A stretch of 64,000 nucleotides of DNA from Paramoeba atlantica (lineage: Eukaryota; Discosea). The stretch covers positions 620,001 through 684,000 of the forward strand of contig CDRNVI010000040.1 in the NCBI GenBank assembly GCA_977017575.1, in the 5' to 3' direction. The notes under the pieces were generated by a model, which made no database searches, had not been told where the DNA came from, and was given only the letters and a program-made list of their open reading frames with translations. The translations under genes were made by a program, and so were the position numbers. This document shows, in pieces, positions 17,446 through 26,093 of this stretch. Each line of letters opens with the position of its first letter. Positions within the stretch are counted from its first letter, which is position 1.

Positions 17446-18321
17446 CTTCGTTAAACGCGGTGGTTGCTTTCAACTTAGAAGTCACTCATGCTGCGCGCTT
17501 CGCGTTGAAAACTACCGCCGCGTTTAACGAAGAGCCTAAAAAAGAAAATTTAGCCTGGAAAACGGAAAGATTATAGCCAAAAATAGCCGAATTTCGGGTA
17601 CGAATGGGGTCATTTTCGCATATTTTTGCTCTCAGAGCACTAAATCCGACATTTGCGCGTGGGAAATCACTCGCAGGCATGAATGAAAGCCTACCGAACG
17701 CATTGGGTAGAGAATGCGACTCCAACCATACCATTCTTTCGACACAAAAATGCCCCTTTAGGTCCGAAAAATACTTTTTCACCTTTTTTAGTCAAAAATG
17801 GGTCATTTTGGGGGGCGCACCACAGTTCGAAGGAGTGATACCTTGCGAAAACAACTGCGTAGAAAGCTAGTGTAGGTCCCAAACTATCAAAATACAATAG
17901 GGGAAACGATTTTGGAAAAATATTTTTTTTGTCATTTTTTTCGCCAAGTTGAAATTTTTTTCAAAAAAAATTTTCCGAAAAAATCCGAACTTGGCGGACC
18001 CGTCCTGCGGATACGCGGGGGGGTCACCCCCGGGTAGGGGGGTGGAAAATGCGCGCCAAGACCCTGGCCACCCTTTCTGCGGTTTTTTTTCGAAAACTAA
18101 TTTTTTCGAAAAAATTTGCTCGACCATGCCCCCCCCCCCTGGACCCCCCCCCTGGACCCCCCATTTTTTTCAAAAACATTTTTCAGTTTTGGACCACCGG
18201 AGCCCCCTTTTATATTTTTTTCTTCTATTATATTACTGTGTTCCTCTTTATATTTTCACTGTTTTTGTTCACTTTTTTTCAATAATCGAGTGTAGAGCGG
18301 TAGTTTTACAACCACCGCAAT
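17446..18321 (+). mobile_element. Dispersed hairpin-ended element, copy B (complete, with target duplication)
   Basis: An 876-bp non-coding element. Its left end is a hairpin with arms of about 30-36 bases (CTTCGTTAAACGCGGTGGTT... and the complement ending at about 17540). Its right end is a small hairpin ending CAACCACCGCAAT. The outer 7 bases of the left arm present in other copies are missing here. AATGTACTATAA stands just before it (17434-17445) and again at 18319-18330; because all copies end in CGC-AAT, the true duplication is 9 to 12 bp. Internally it has a GC-rich block (CCCGGGTAGGGGGGTGG) and opposed TTTTCGAAAA palindromes. Confidence 0.85.
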
Positions 18322-18439
18322 GTACTATAATACTATAATGTACTCCTTTGAACTCATGGAATTGCACACAGCTTTTTGCGTTTTAAGGCTCACTATTCTG
18401 GGAATGGTCAGACGTGCAACTTTAATAATAAAAAAATTT

Positions 18440-18500
18440 AGTGGGTAAAAATCACCCACTATTGGCAATTTTTTTTGCCAATAGGGGGTATGCCCCCCCT
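18440..18500. repeat. Three hairpins in a row
   Basis: GTGGGT-AAAAA-TCACCCAC, then TATTGGCAA-T-run-TTGCCAATA, then GGGGGTATGCCCCC, with no spacing. The order suggests a decayed element with a C/G-run tip or a strong RNA structure. Confidence 0.6.
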
Positions 18501-18658
18501 TTTTTCTGTGTGCACATTGCACTTTATACACAAGCCGTTATGTTACTGACAATCCACCATCTTTAAAATTCGGAAGCACCACTGCAGAATGAACAACAAA
18601 TCCATTTATTTGCCTTGGTAGCTCGATTTCAGATTTTAAGAATGTTATTATAATCCTT

Positions 18659-19162
18659 ATGTTCGGATCATCTTGTCCATGTCGAAATTTTTTTCCGCTC
18701 GGGCGCAAGTCAGGCCCTTTAAACGCTTCTGACTACCTCCCTCCTCCGAGCTTTAGCCACAAACTATGGGACTTGGTACGCCCTAACAAATCAGTTTCTC
18801 GCCGTGATCTATTACAAGAGTGCGAGCATTGTCGTTACATTTGGTCTCACGACCGTCTATTAAACTGGTGCCCTATGCACCCGTGGCACACAAAAGCCGA
18901 AAGGTGGTATCGACCGGATTGGATCATGCATATTCGCAATCCGAAGCACAGCTTCAAGCAACTTCGAACTAATGTTCATCCGCGCACTGGAGCTTGGATT
19001 AGCGATGAAGCTAGTCGCTCCAAGCACAATGAGCCACGCACGGTCGGAATTAGTTCTCGTGCCATGCATGTCTTAAAAGATAGAGCAAAACTAGCAGTTA
19101 ACATATCGGGTCTTAGTGGATACCGTCGGCTTTGGAAAGTCAAGTTTCCTTGGCCAAGTTAA
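18659..19162 (+). CDS. Hypothetical 167-residue protein, possible mitochondrial ribosomal protein bL28
   Basis: A basic, Trp- and His-rich protein that I cannot assign firmly. The order of features fits a divergent bL28: an early Ser/Arg step (SVSRRDLL), CEHCRYIWSHD where bL28 has its Gly-x-x-VSH segment, ERWYRPDW where bL28 has K-R-x-W-x-PN, then RTGAWI and a C-terminal TVGISSRAMHVLKDR resembling the L-R-V-S-x-x-A-L-R-x-I-D-K ending. A CxxC pair is present. If correct it belongs to the mitochondrial large subunit. It sits between repeat-rich DNA and the sulfotransferase-like gene on the same strand. Alternative: a lineage-specific protein. Confidence 0.5.
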   Translation: MFGSSCPCRNFFPLGRKSGPLNASDYLPPPSFSHKLWDLVRPNKSVSRRDLLQECEHCRYIWSHDRLLNWCPMHPWHTKAERWYRPDWIMHIRNPKHSFKQLRTNVHPRTGAWISDEASRSKHNEPRTVGISSRAMHVLKDRAKLAVNISGLSGYRRLWKVKFPWPS

Positions 19163-19578
19163 TTCATTCTACCCATAGTTAATTCTGTTGATGGTCCTAA
19201 ATGTGTGTTTTGTAAGCGAAATAGAGACAAATGGCCTGTTTATTCATGAACCCGATTTAAAATTGGGTTTCAAAGTCGGGAAACCATTTCCAAAAATAAC
19301 TTTTGGATGCTGTCAGTTAATTTTTTTGAGGCTTTTCATTACACCTGGCAAATTATACCTTGATATGGTCGGTAGACCAGGTGGTAGCTGTAATGTAAAG
19401 CACGAAGCGTGAAAGTGTTCACTATTAAAAGGGTTAAGGGCCAACAGTGGCCCTTAACGAAACCGCTGAAACATACAGTAGTGTAGTAGTGCAATTATGA
19501 AGATTTGGTGATTTTAGTATAAACGTTATTTAATGCATATCCCTAACAAACTTCTTTTATCGAAATCAAAAATACGAT
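19163..19578. other. Intergenic, 416 bp, no gene seen
   Basis: AT-rich. An inverted pair, AGGGCCAACAGTGGCCCT (19438-19456), forms a small hairpin. A 74-codon frame (19188-19412) is not supported. Confidence 0.4.
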
Positions 19579-20463
19579 ATGTCTTCAAAGTATACTGATG
19601 TACGAGCCGTTGTACTGACTCCATGCTTTGGCGGGAGCCCAATAAGTGGTGCTCTTCAAAAACTCGGATTTTCTCCTTACACTTTTACGCATTCGATTAC
19701 CGGTAAAAACGCTTTGTTTCATCCCAGGCAAGTGATGAAGGCTTTTCGGAGGCAGCCCAGAGGTACTGTAGATTTAGCAACTCTGTTAAACGGGTACGAC
19801 AGTGTTGCGGGTCTCCCAGGTAGTGCCCTTTGGCCTCAGCTTACTGCTCGATTTCCAAAGGCAAAATTTATACTAGAAAAATATAAGCCAACAGAAGATG
19901 AAAAGGCGGCACTGTGTCGAGCGATGAAGGCCACCAGTCGTGCAGGAATTTTTTCTTCCCACGCAAGCCAACTGAACGACTATTTAACAGTACTTGCTCA
20001 TGAGCAAGAAGAGCTATTGAAAAACCCCGATAATTTTATCGGAAGTTTGCAATCATTCATTCCTAAAGAGAGACTTTTGATAATAGAACACATCAATAAC
20101 GAGGGAGAGGATACGAGCACACTAGTACGGTCGAAAGTCTTCAAGGAGCATGCTAGCCTACGAAATTATCAAAAAAATGCAGAGCAATGGCATAAACTAT
20201 GTTCTGCCCTAAATGTGTCTTGCTCACACATTCCATCTCTAAATTCCACGGAGATAACGCTTTTCGACACGCTTTCCCGGCGAATGAATCGGTATTTATG
20301 CAAAACACTTGCTCTCAATTTTACTCTTACATGCATCCTTTTATCATGCTTGTATGAGACATACAGGGACGCTTGGACAGATCGCACAGACTCAGCAATG
20401 TCGGTAGCACCTGATCAGTATACATGTAGGCCGGTAGACAATGAAATTAGTACGCATGATTAA
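19579..20463 (+). CDS. Sulfotransferase_4-like membrane-anchored protein with degenerate P-loop
   Basis: A 294-residue protein. The fold signature of the Sulfotransferase_4 family is clear: ALQKLGF in helix 1, then TVDLATLLNGYDSVAGLPGSALWPQLTARFPKAKFIL, matching W-x-x-LL-x-G-Y-x-x-x-x-D-x-P-x-x-x-FW-x-EL-x-x-x-YP-x-A-K-x-I-L. The N-terminal PAPS-binding loop, usually G-x-P-R-T-G-T-x-S-L, is here LTPCFGGSPISGAL: no Arg-Thr-Gly-Thr, and Lys is absent. After the K-x-I-L strand the usual R-D-P is K-Y-K-P. A single hydrophobic span near residues 253-271 (LNFTLTCILLSCLYE) may anchor it. It is likely an inactive or repurposed member, expected at a membrane. The start is the first ATG. Confidence 0.7.
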   Translation: MSSKYTDVRAVVLTPCFGGSPISGALQKLGFSPYTFTHSITGKNALFHPRQVMKAFRRQPRGTVDLATLLNGYDSVAGLPGSALWPQLTARFPKAKFILEKYKPTEDEKAALCRAMKATSRAGIFSSHASQLNDYLTVLAHEQEELLKNPDNFIGSLQSFIPKERLLIIEHINNEGEDTSTLVRSKVFKEHASLRNYQKNAEQWHKLCSALNVSCSHIPSLNSTEITLFDTLSRRMNRYLCKTLALNFTLTCILLSCLYETYRDAWTDRTDSAMSVAPDQYTCRPVDNEISTHD

Positions 20464-20642
20464 AATGACAATGAAATTAGTATGCATGATTAAACTATAT
20501 TTTAATTTTACCTTTATTTCCATACATGCACTATAAACGTGTATGAACATTTGTGTACGACATGTATAACAATTTAAATGTTCTTAAAAAACATTTATTT
20601 AATTAATTTAATTATTTAACATAACAAATAAACATCACACGT

Positions 20643-20945
20643 CTTGCGCGACCCCCGCTAAATAGGGGGGGAAGGTGGTAGTTGTGTGGTATGGAGGCCT
20701 CTCGCAACTCCGGGGCCTCACCGGGAACAAAGGTGAAATTATTAGCCGGACAGGTAAACAAGGTCTTGGCTTTATTACGGGTTGGGTATGGTGGAATTGT
20801 TGGGCTTCGCAAATGGGTAAACAAGATCTAGGTTCATTGGCCCGGCCGGCCCCTCCGTGCGTTCGGCCTCTCATATTCCCCAAAACAACTACCACCTTCC
20901 CCCCATTTATCTGGAGTCGCTCGCGCGACCCCCGCTAAATAGGGG
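20643..20945. mobile_element. Inverted-repeat cassette with GGGGGGG-capped arms
   Basis: The left arm CTAAATAGGGGGGG, AAGGTGGTAGTTGT (from about 20651) is repeated inverted as ACAACTACCACCTTCC, CCCCATTTAT (from about 20884). The motif GCGACCCCCGCTAAATAGG then recurs as a direct copy at about 20927. The enclosed 190 bp show no gene. Confidence 0.7.
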
Positions 20946-21063
20946 GGGAAAAGCCCCCTTTTATATTTTTTTCTTCTATTATATTACTGTGTTCCCCTTT
21001 ATATTTTCACCGTTTTTGTTCACTGTTTTTTCAATAATCGAGGGTAGAGCGGTAGTTTTACAA
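20946..21063 (+). repeat. 3' tail fragment of the hairpin-ended element
   Basis: Matches the last 115 bases of copies B and C (AAGCCCCCTTTTATATTT ... CAACCACCGCAAT) and directly abuts the 5' end of the next copy, giving a head-to-tail junction. Confidence 0.8.
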
Positions 21064-21945
21064 CCACCGCAATTTAGGCTCTTCGTTAAACGCGGTGGTT
21101 GTTTTCAACTTAGAAGTCACTCATGCTGCGTGCTTCGCGTTGAACACTACCGCCGCGTTTAACAAAGAGCCTAAAAAAGAAAATTTAGCCTGGAAAACGG
21201 AAGGATTATAGCCAAAAATAGCCGAATTTCGGGTAAAAATGGGGTGATTTTCGCGTATTTTTGCTGTCAGAGCACTAAATCCGACATTTGCGCGTGGGAA
21301 ATCACTCGTAGGCATGAATGAAAGCCTACCGAACGTATTGAGTAGAGAATGCGACTCCAACCATACCATTCTTTCGACACAGAAATGCCCCTTTAGGTCC
21401 GAAAAATACTTTTTCGCCCTTTTTAGTCAAAAATGGGTCATTTTGAGGGGCGCACCACGGTTCGAAGAAGTGATACCTTGCGAAAACAACTGCGGAGAAA
21501 GCTAGTGTAGGTCCCAAACTATCAAAATACAATGGGGGAAACGATTTTGGAAAAATATTTTTTTTGTCATTTTTTTCGCCAAGTTGAAATTTTTTTCAAA
21601 AAAAAATTTCCGAAAAAATCCGAACTTGGCGGACCCGTCCTGCGGATACGCGGGGGGGTCACCCCCGGGTAGGGGGGTGGAAAATGCGCGCCAAGACCCC
21701 GGCCACCCTTTCTGCGGTTTTTTTTCGAAAACTAATTTTTTCGAAAAAATTTGCTCGACCATGACCCCCCCCACCTGGACCCCCAATTTTTTTCAAATTT
21801 TTTTTTCAGTTTTGGTCCACCGGAGCCCCCTTTTATATTTTTTTCTTCTATTATATTACTGTGTTCCTCTTTATATTTTCACTGTTTTTGTTCACTTTTT
21901 TTTCAATAATCGAGGGTAGAGCGGAAGTTTTACAACCACCGCAAT
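21064..21945 (+). mobile_element. Dispersed hairpin-ended element, copy C (complete)
   Basis: A full copy with the intact outer arm TTAGGCTCTTCGTTAAACG and the 3' end CAACCACCGCAAT. It is nearly identical to copy B over its length, with small indels in the C-run after GACCATG. The high identity suggests recent activity. The open frame on the + strand (21314-21505) parallels those in the other copies. Confidence 0.85.
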
Positions 21946-22770
21946 AAGTGTCCCTAGGTATAATAACTTTGCTTTGCAAAAAGGTTAAAAAAAAATTCGC
22001 GCCGCTTCGCGGGAAGGGATTCTCTGAATCCCCTAAGCCTAAATTAACACTCTATTATTTAAATTAACACTATACAAAAAAAATTTGAATGTATTTAAAT
22101 GACATTATATTATTTAAATGGCAAAATTGAGCTCGTTTTCCCACTATATCAGGCCTAATTGTTGAGAAATTCCTTTGGAAATACCTAGAATTCTTTGTTA
22201 ATAGCTAGAATTGTAGGCTAAAATCATTTTTTACAGCTTTTTAAGTGCTCTATACCAACTTAGAAGCCCCTTAAACTACCGTACGTACTTCTTAAGACGA
22301 CATTTTTACATGCGTTTTTCCCCTATTTAAATATTATAGCGCTGACGCTATATTATTTAAATAGAAACTTTAACACTATATTATTTAAATAACACTATAT
22401 TATTTAAATAGCGATTTTACTACACTGTATAGTTCTTTCTACATTCTACATACATCGTATATCAACATTAAGCAGAACAAGTTAAGATAATGCCCCGATA
22501 GTTTCCAACACCCATAGCATTTCTCTCCTCTGCAAATAACAAACCGTTATTCATACGGTCTGTTTTACGGAGCAACGAACCTCTCAAAACAACAGAGCAC
22601 TTTTGTCCTTCCTCCTCAGACCTCTCCAAACCACCAAAAAAGAACGTTGCCATTCACACGAAACGGAACATCGGAGCACTCGCGATATGTAAATATGGAG
22701 CATCACAAAGCACCACTTTATAGCCATCAACTCCTGCAAATCTATTCACATACCTAGATCGTCACAACTC
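21946..22770. other. AT-rich region with repeated TATTATTTAAAT motifs next to the satellite
   Basis: At least five copies of TATTATTTAAAT-like words occur between 22045 and 22420 (for example TATATTATTTAAAT at about 22107, 22349, 22379 and 22396), some preceded by AACAC. The final 300 bp before the satellite are of ordinary composition; a 61-codon reverse frame (22468-22653) is not supported. Confidence 0.55.
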
Positions 22771-24980
22771 AGATCCAATGCAAGTACCGACTGTCATCAA
22801 CATGATGCCAGTTACTCTCAGACGTCATGCCGTCTCCGTATGCTGAATGCGGAATAAACGGATGAGTCTCCCGTGCCACGCAACGTGGTGCATGTTCTCG
22901 CAACTACGCGAGGTCGTCAGTCCCGGGTAATAGGGTGGGTGGATCCAATGCAAGTACCGACTGTCATCAACACAATGCCAGTTACTCTCAGACGTCATGC
23001 CGTCTCCGTATGCCGAATGCGGAATAAACGGATGAGTCTCCCGTGCCACGCAACGTGGTGCATGTTCTCGCAACTACGCGAGGTCGTCAGTCCCGGGTAA
23101 TAGGGTGGGTGGATCCAATGCAAGTACCGACTGTCATCAACACGATGCCAGTTACTCTCAGACGTCATGCCGTCTCCGTATGCCGAATGCGGAATAAACG
23201 GATGAGTCTCCCGTGCCACGCAACGTGGTGCATGCTCTCGCAACTACGCGAGGTCGTCAGTCCCGGGTAATAGGGTGGGTGGACCCAATGCAAGTACCGA
23301 CTGTCATCAACACAATGCCAGTTACTCTCAGACGTCATGCCGTCTCCGTATGCTGAATGCGGAATAAACGGATGAGTCTCCCGTGCCACGCAACGTGGTG
23401 CATGTTCTCGCAACTACGCGAGGTCGTCAGTCCCGGGTAATAGGGTGGGTGGATCCAATGCAAGTACCGACTGTCATCAACACAATGCCAGTTACTCTCA
23501 GACGTCATGCCGTCTCCGTATGCCGAATGCGGAATAAACGGATGAGTCTCCCGTGCCACGCAACGTGGTGCATGTTCTCGCAACTACGCGAGGTCGTCAG
23601 TCCCGGGTAATAGGGTGGGTGGATCCAATGCAAGTACCGACTGTCATCAACACGATGCCAGTTACTCTCAGACGTCATGCCGTCTCCGTATGCCGAATGC
23701 GGAATAAACGGATGAGTCTCCCGTGCCACGCAACGTGGTGCATGCTCTCGCAACTACGCGAGGTCGTCAGTCCCGGGTAATAGGGTGGGTGGATCCAATG
23801 CAAGTACCGACTGTCATCAACACAATGCCAGTTACTCTCAGACGTCATGCCGTCTCCGTATGCCGAATGCGGAATAAACGGATGAGTCTCCCGTGCCACG
23901 CAACGTGGTGCATGCTCTCGCAACTACGCGAGGTCGTCAGTCCCGGGTAATAGGGTGGGTGGATCCAATGCAAGTACCGACTGTCATCAACACGATGCCA
24001 GTTACTCTCAGGCGTCATGCCGTCTCCGTATGCCGAATGCGGAATAAACGGATGAGTCTCCCGTGCCACGCAACGTGGTGCATGCTCTCGCAACTACGCG
24101 AGGTCGTCAGTCCCGGGTAATAGGGTGGGTGGATCCAATGCAAGTACCGACTGTCATCAACACGATGCCAGTTACTCTCAGACGTCATGCCGTCTCCGTA
24201 TGCTGAATGCGGAATAAACGGATGAGTCTCCCGTGCCACGCAACGTGGTGCATGTTCTCGCAACTACGCGAGGTCGTCAGTCCCGGGTAATAGGGTGGGT
24301 GGATCCAATGCAAGTACCGACTGTCATCAACACAATGCCAGTTACTCTCAGACGTCATGCCGTCTCCGTATGCCGAATGCGGAATAAACGGATGAGTCTC
24401 CCGTGCCACGCAACGTGGTGCATGCTCTCGCAACCACGCGAGGTCGTCAGTCCCGGATAATAGGGTGGGTGGATCCAATGCAAGTACCGACTGTCATCAA
24501 CACAATGCCAGTTACTCTCAGACGTCATGCCGTCTCCGTATGCCGAATGCGGAATAAACGGATGAGTCTCCCGTGCCACGCAACGTGGTGCATGCTCTCG
24601 CAACCACGCGAGGTCGTCAGTCCCGGATAATAGGGTGGGTGGATCCAATGCAAGTACCGACTGTCATCAACACGATGCCAGTTACTCTCAGACGTCATGC
24701 CGTCTCCGTATGCCGAATGCGGAATAAACGGATGAGTCTCCCGTGCCACGCAACGTGGTGCATGCTCTCGCAACTACGCGAGGTCGTCAGTCCCGGGTAA
24801 TAGGGTGGGTGGATCCAATGCAAGTACCGACTGTCATCAACACGATGCCAGTTACTCTCAGGCGTCATGCCGTCTCCGTATGCCGAATGCGGAATAAACG
24901 GATGAGTCTCCCGTGCCACGCAACGTGGTGCATGCTCTCGCAACTACGCGAGGTCGTCAGTCCCGGGTAATAGGGTGGGT
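22771..24980. repeat. Satellite array, 13 tandem units of 170 bp
   Basis: Exactly 170-bp periodicity, with the unit start (GATCCAATGCAAGTACCG) at 22771, 22941, 23111 and so on to 24811, ending at a partial GGATCCAGTGCAAATAA at 24981. Units differ at a few fixed positions (CACAATGCC/CACGATGCC, TGCTGAATG/TGCCGAATG, ATGTTCTCG/ATGCTCTCG, CAACTACG/CAACCACG). Two adjacent hairpins are possible in each unit: CGTGCCACG-CAA-CGTGGTGCATG and CTCGC-AACTAC-GCGAG. 170 is not a multiple of three, so no protein repeat is encoded. The length is typical of centromeric or other satellites, but nothing here proves a function. Confidence 0.97.
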
Positions 24981-25345
24981 GGATCCAGTGCAAATAATAA
25001 TTCAAAAGTGCAATGCGTTGAGTTAACATTCTGTTTGTTATATTTCGATTCATGTTTTTGTTCAAGAATACGTAGTGAAACGGTACCCACGGGCGGGCGA
25101 AATCGAATGCCGCATGTTTGAATTTATTACGTAGACAGAATTCATTAGGTAGACATTACATAAATAGGAATAGACAGGAACGGAAAATCGATCTTGGGAA
25201 TTAAAATTTACGCAGTTTTTTCCCGAGGGGTATTGTATTTTTTGTTTTCTTGTAGTTTTTTTAACTAATTTATGGCGATTTATCGGTTTTATTATTGTTT
25301 TGATTTACTGTTTACGGATTAAAAAGAACGTGTGTTGAATCCGTC
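24981..25345. other. Intergenic, 365 bp, leader of the Rpb6 gene
   Basis: AT-rich, with the strongest splice-acceptor-like tract of the window at 25237-25255 (listed separately). GTAGACAGAATTCATTA and GTAGACATTACATAAAT form a loose direct repeat at about 25130-25160. Confidence 0.45.
25237..25255 (+). promoter_or_regulatory. Candidate trans-splice acceptor for Rpb6
   Basis: A pyrimidine run (ATTTTTTGTTTTCTTGTAG) ends in AG about 90 bases before the ATG, the layout used for spliced-leader addition in kinetoplastids. Inference only; the spliced leader itself was not found in this window. Confidence 0.45.
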
Positions 25346-25648
25346 ATGTCCGTGGATGATTTTTCTCTTAGTGAAAGTTATCCGTATTTAACTCGTTTTG
25401 AAAGGGCGCGAATCATTGCGGAACGAGCGGAGGAACTATCACGTGGGGCTCCACCAAAAGCTTCTTGTATTTTACCAGAGGATGATGCTACACGAATAGC
25501 GATGCGCGAACTTTTGGAGAAATCATTACCTTTGCGCGTGCGCAGGAATCTTCCAGATGGTTCTCACCAGGACTGTGATTTGCGGGCTTTGGATGTTGAT
25601 CCTGACAATTATATCACTGCGTTTCTTTTTGATGAAGGTTCCATCTAA
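25346..25648 (+). CDS. RPB6: RNA polymerase subunit Rpb6 (RPABC2, shared by Pol I-III)
   Basis: A 100-residue homologue of the omega/RpoK/Rpb6 subunit that stabilises assembly of the largest polymerase subunit. The conserved core is complete: YPYLTRFERARIIAERAEELSRGAPP, matching ITRFEKARI-x-x-x-RA, then DDATRIAMREL and LPLRVRRNLPDGSHQD, matching P-x-I-x-R-R-x-LPDGS-x-ED. The long acidic N-terminal tail of yeast and human Rpb6 is missing; the start ATG lies only 13 residues before the core. Trypanosomes have two Rpb6 forms; which one this is cannot be told. It stands directly after the satellite array. Confidence 0.9.
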   Translation: MSVDDFSLSESYPYLTRFERARIIAERAEELSRGAPPKASCILPEDDATRIAMRELLEKSLPLRVRRNLPDGSHQDCDLRALDVDPDNYITAFLFDEGSI

Positions 25649-25854
25649 CTATACGTTGACCAGCTATTAAAGTCTTTTTATTGACAATCTAAAGTTTATT
25701 AGAACTATAGACCGTGCTTTTGGTAATGGTTTTGAAAGGTCTGTGTGACTGGGGGAATACTTTTTTGGTGGGCAATGACCTGTTATCTTCATGAGTGTGT
25801 TGATTTTCTGCCTATCCAACCCCTCAGCTAAGTCATCCTCGTCCGTATTCCAAT

Positions 25855-25955
25855 TTGTTAAACGCGGAGGTAGTTTTCAACGCGAAGCGCGCAGCAGTGG
25901 TGCCTTCTAAGTTGAAAACACCCACCACGTTTAACGAAGCGACTAAAAAATTTAA
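25855..25955 (-). repeat. Solo hairpin of the dispersed element
   Basis: Only the 5' hairpin of the 875-bp element is present (TTAAACGCGGAGGTAGTTTTC ... GAAAACACCCACCACG), more diverged than the others. It lies in the 440-bp gap between Rpb6 and the next gene, which otherwise holds nothing I recognise. Confidence 0.75.
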
Positions 25956-26093
25956 ATTCCGACTCGAATCATACACCTTTACCGGGGTTACTTTAACTTT
26001 AAAATATTGTGACAATAATGGGGTCCAGTATTCTTAATTTTAAGTTTCTAGTATACCTTAGCATGAAACGATAGGTTTCTCATTTTCTTGATC

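Noticed and set aside
22885-22930. Hammerhead ribozyme on the reverse strand of the satellite
   Set aside because: CTGACGA is followed by a plausible stem, but the required GAAA and a cleavage triplet after a third stem are absent.
22771-24980. CRISPR array
   Set aside because: The units are contiguous and nearly identical with no unique spacers, and the genome is eukaryotic.
22771-24980. Spliced-leader RNA gene array
   Set aside because: The tandem layout fits, but I see no known kinetoplastid leader sequence, no Sm-site-like T-run and no terminal T tract in the unit.
22825-25065. Repeated 75- and 82-97-codon open frames in the satellite
   Set aside because: They recur only because the 170-bp unit recurs. 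170 is not divisible by three, so there is no continuous protein, and both strands show them equally.
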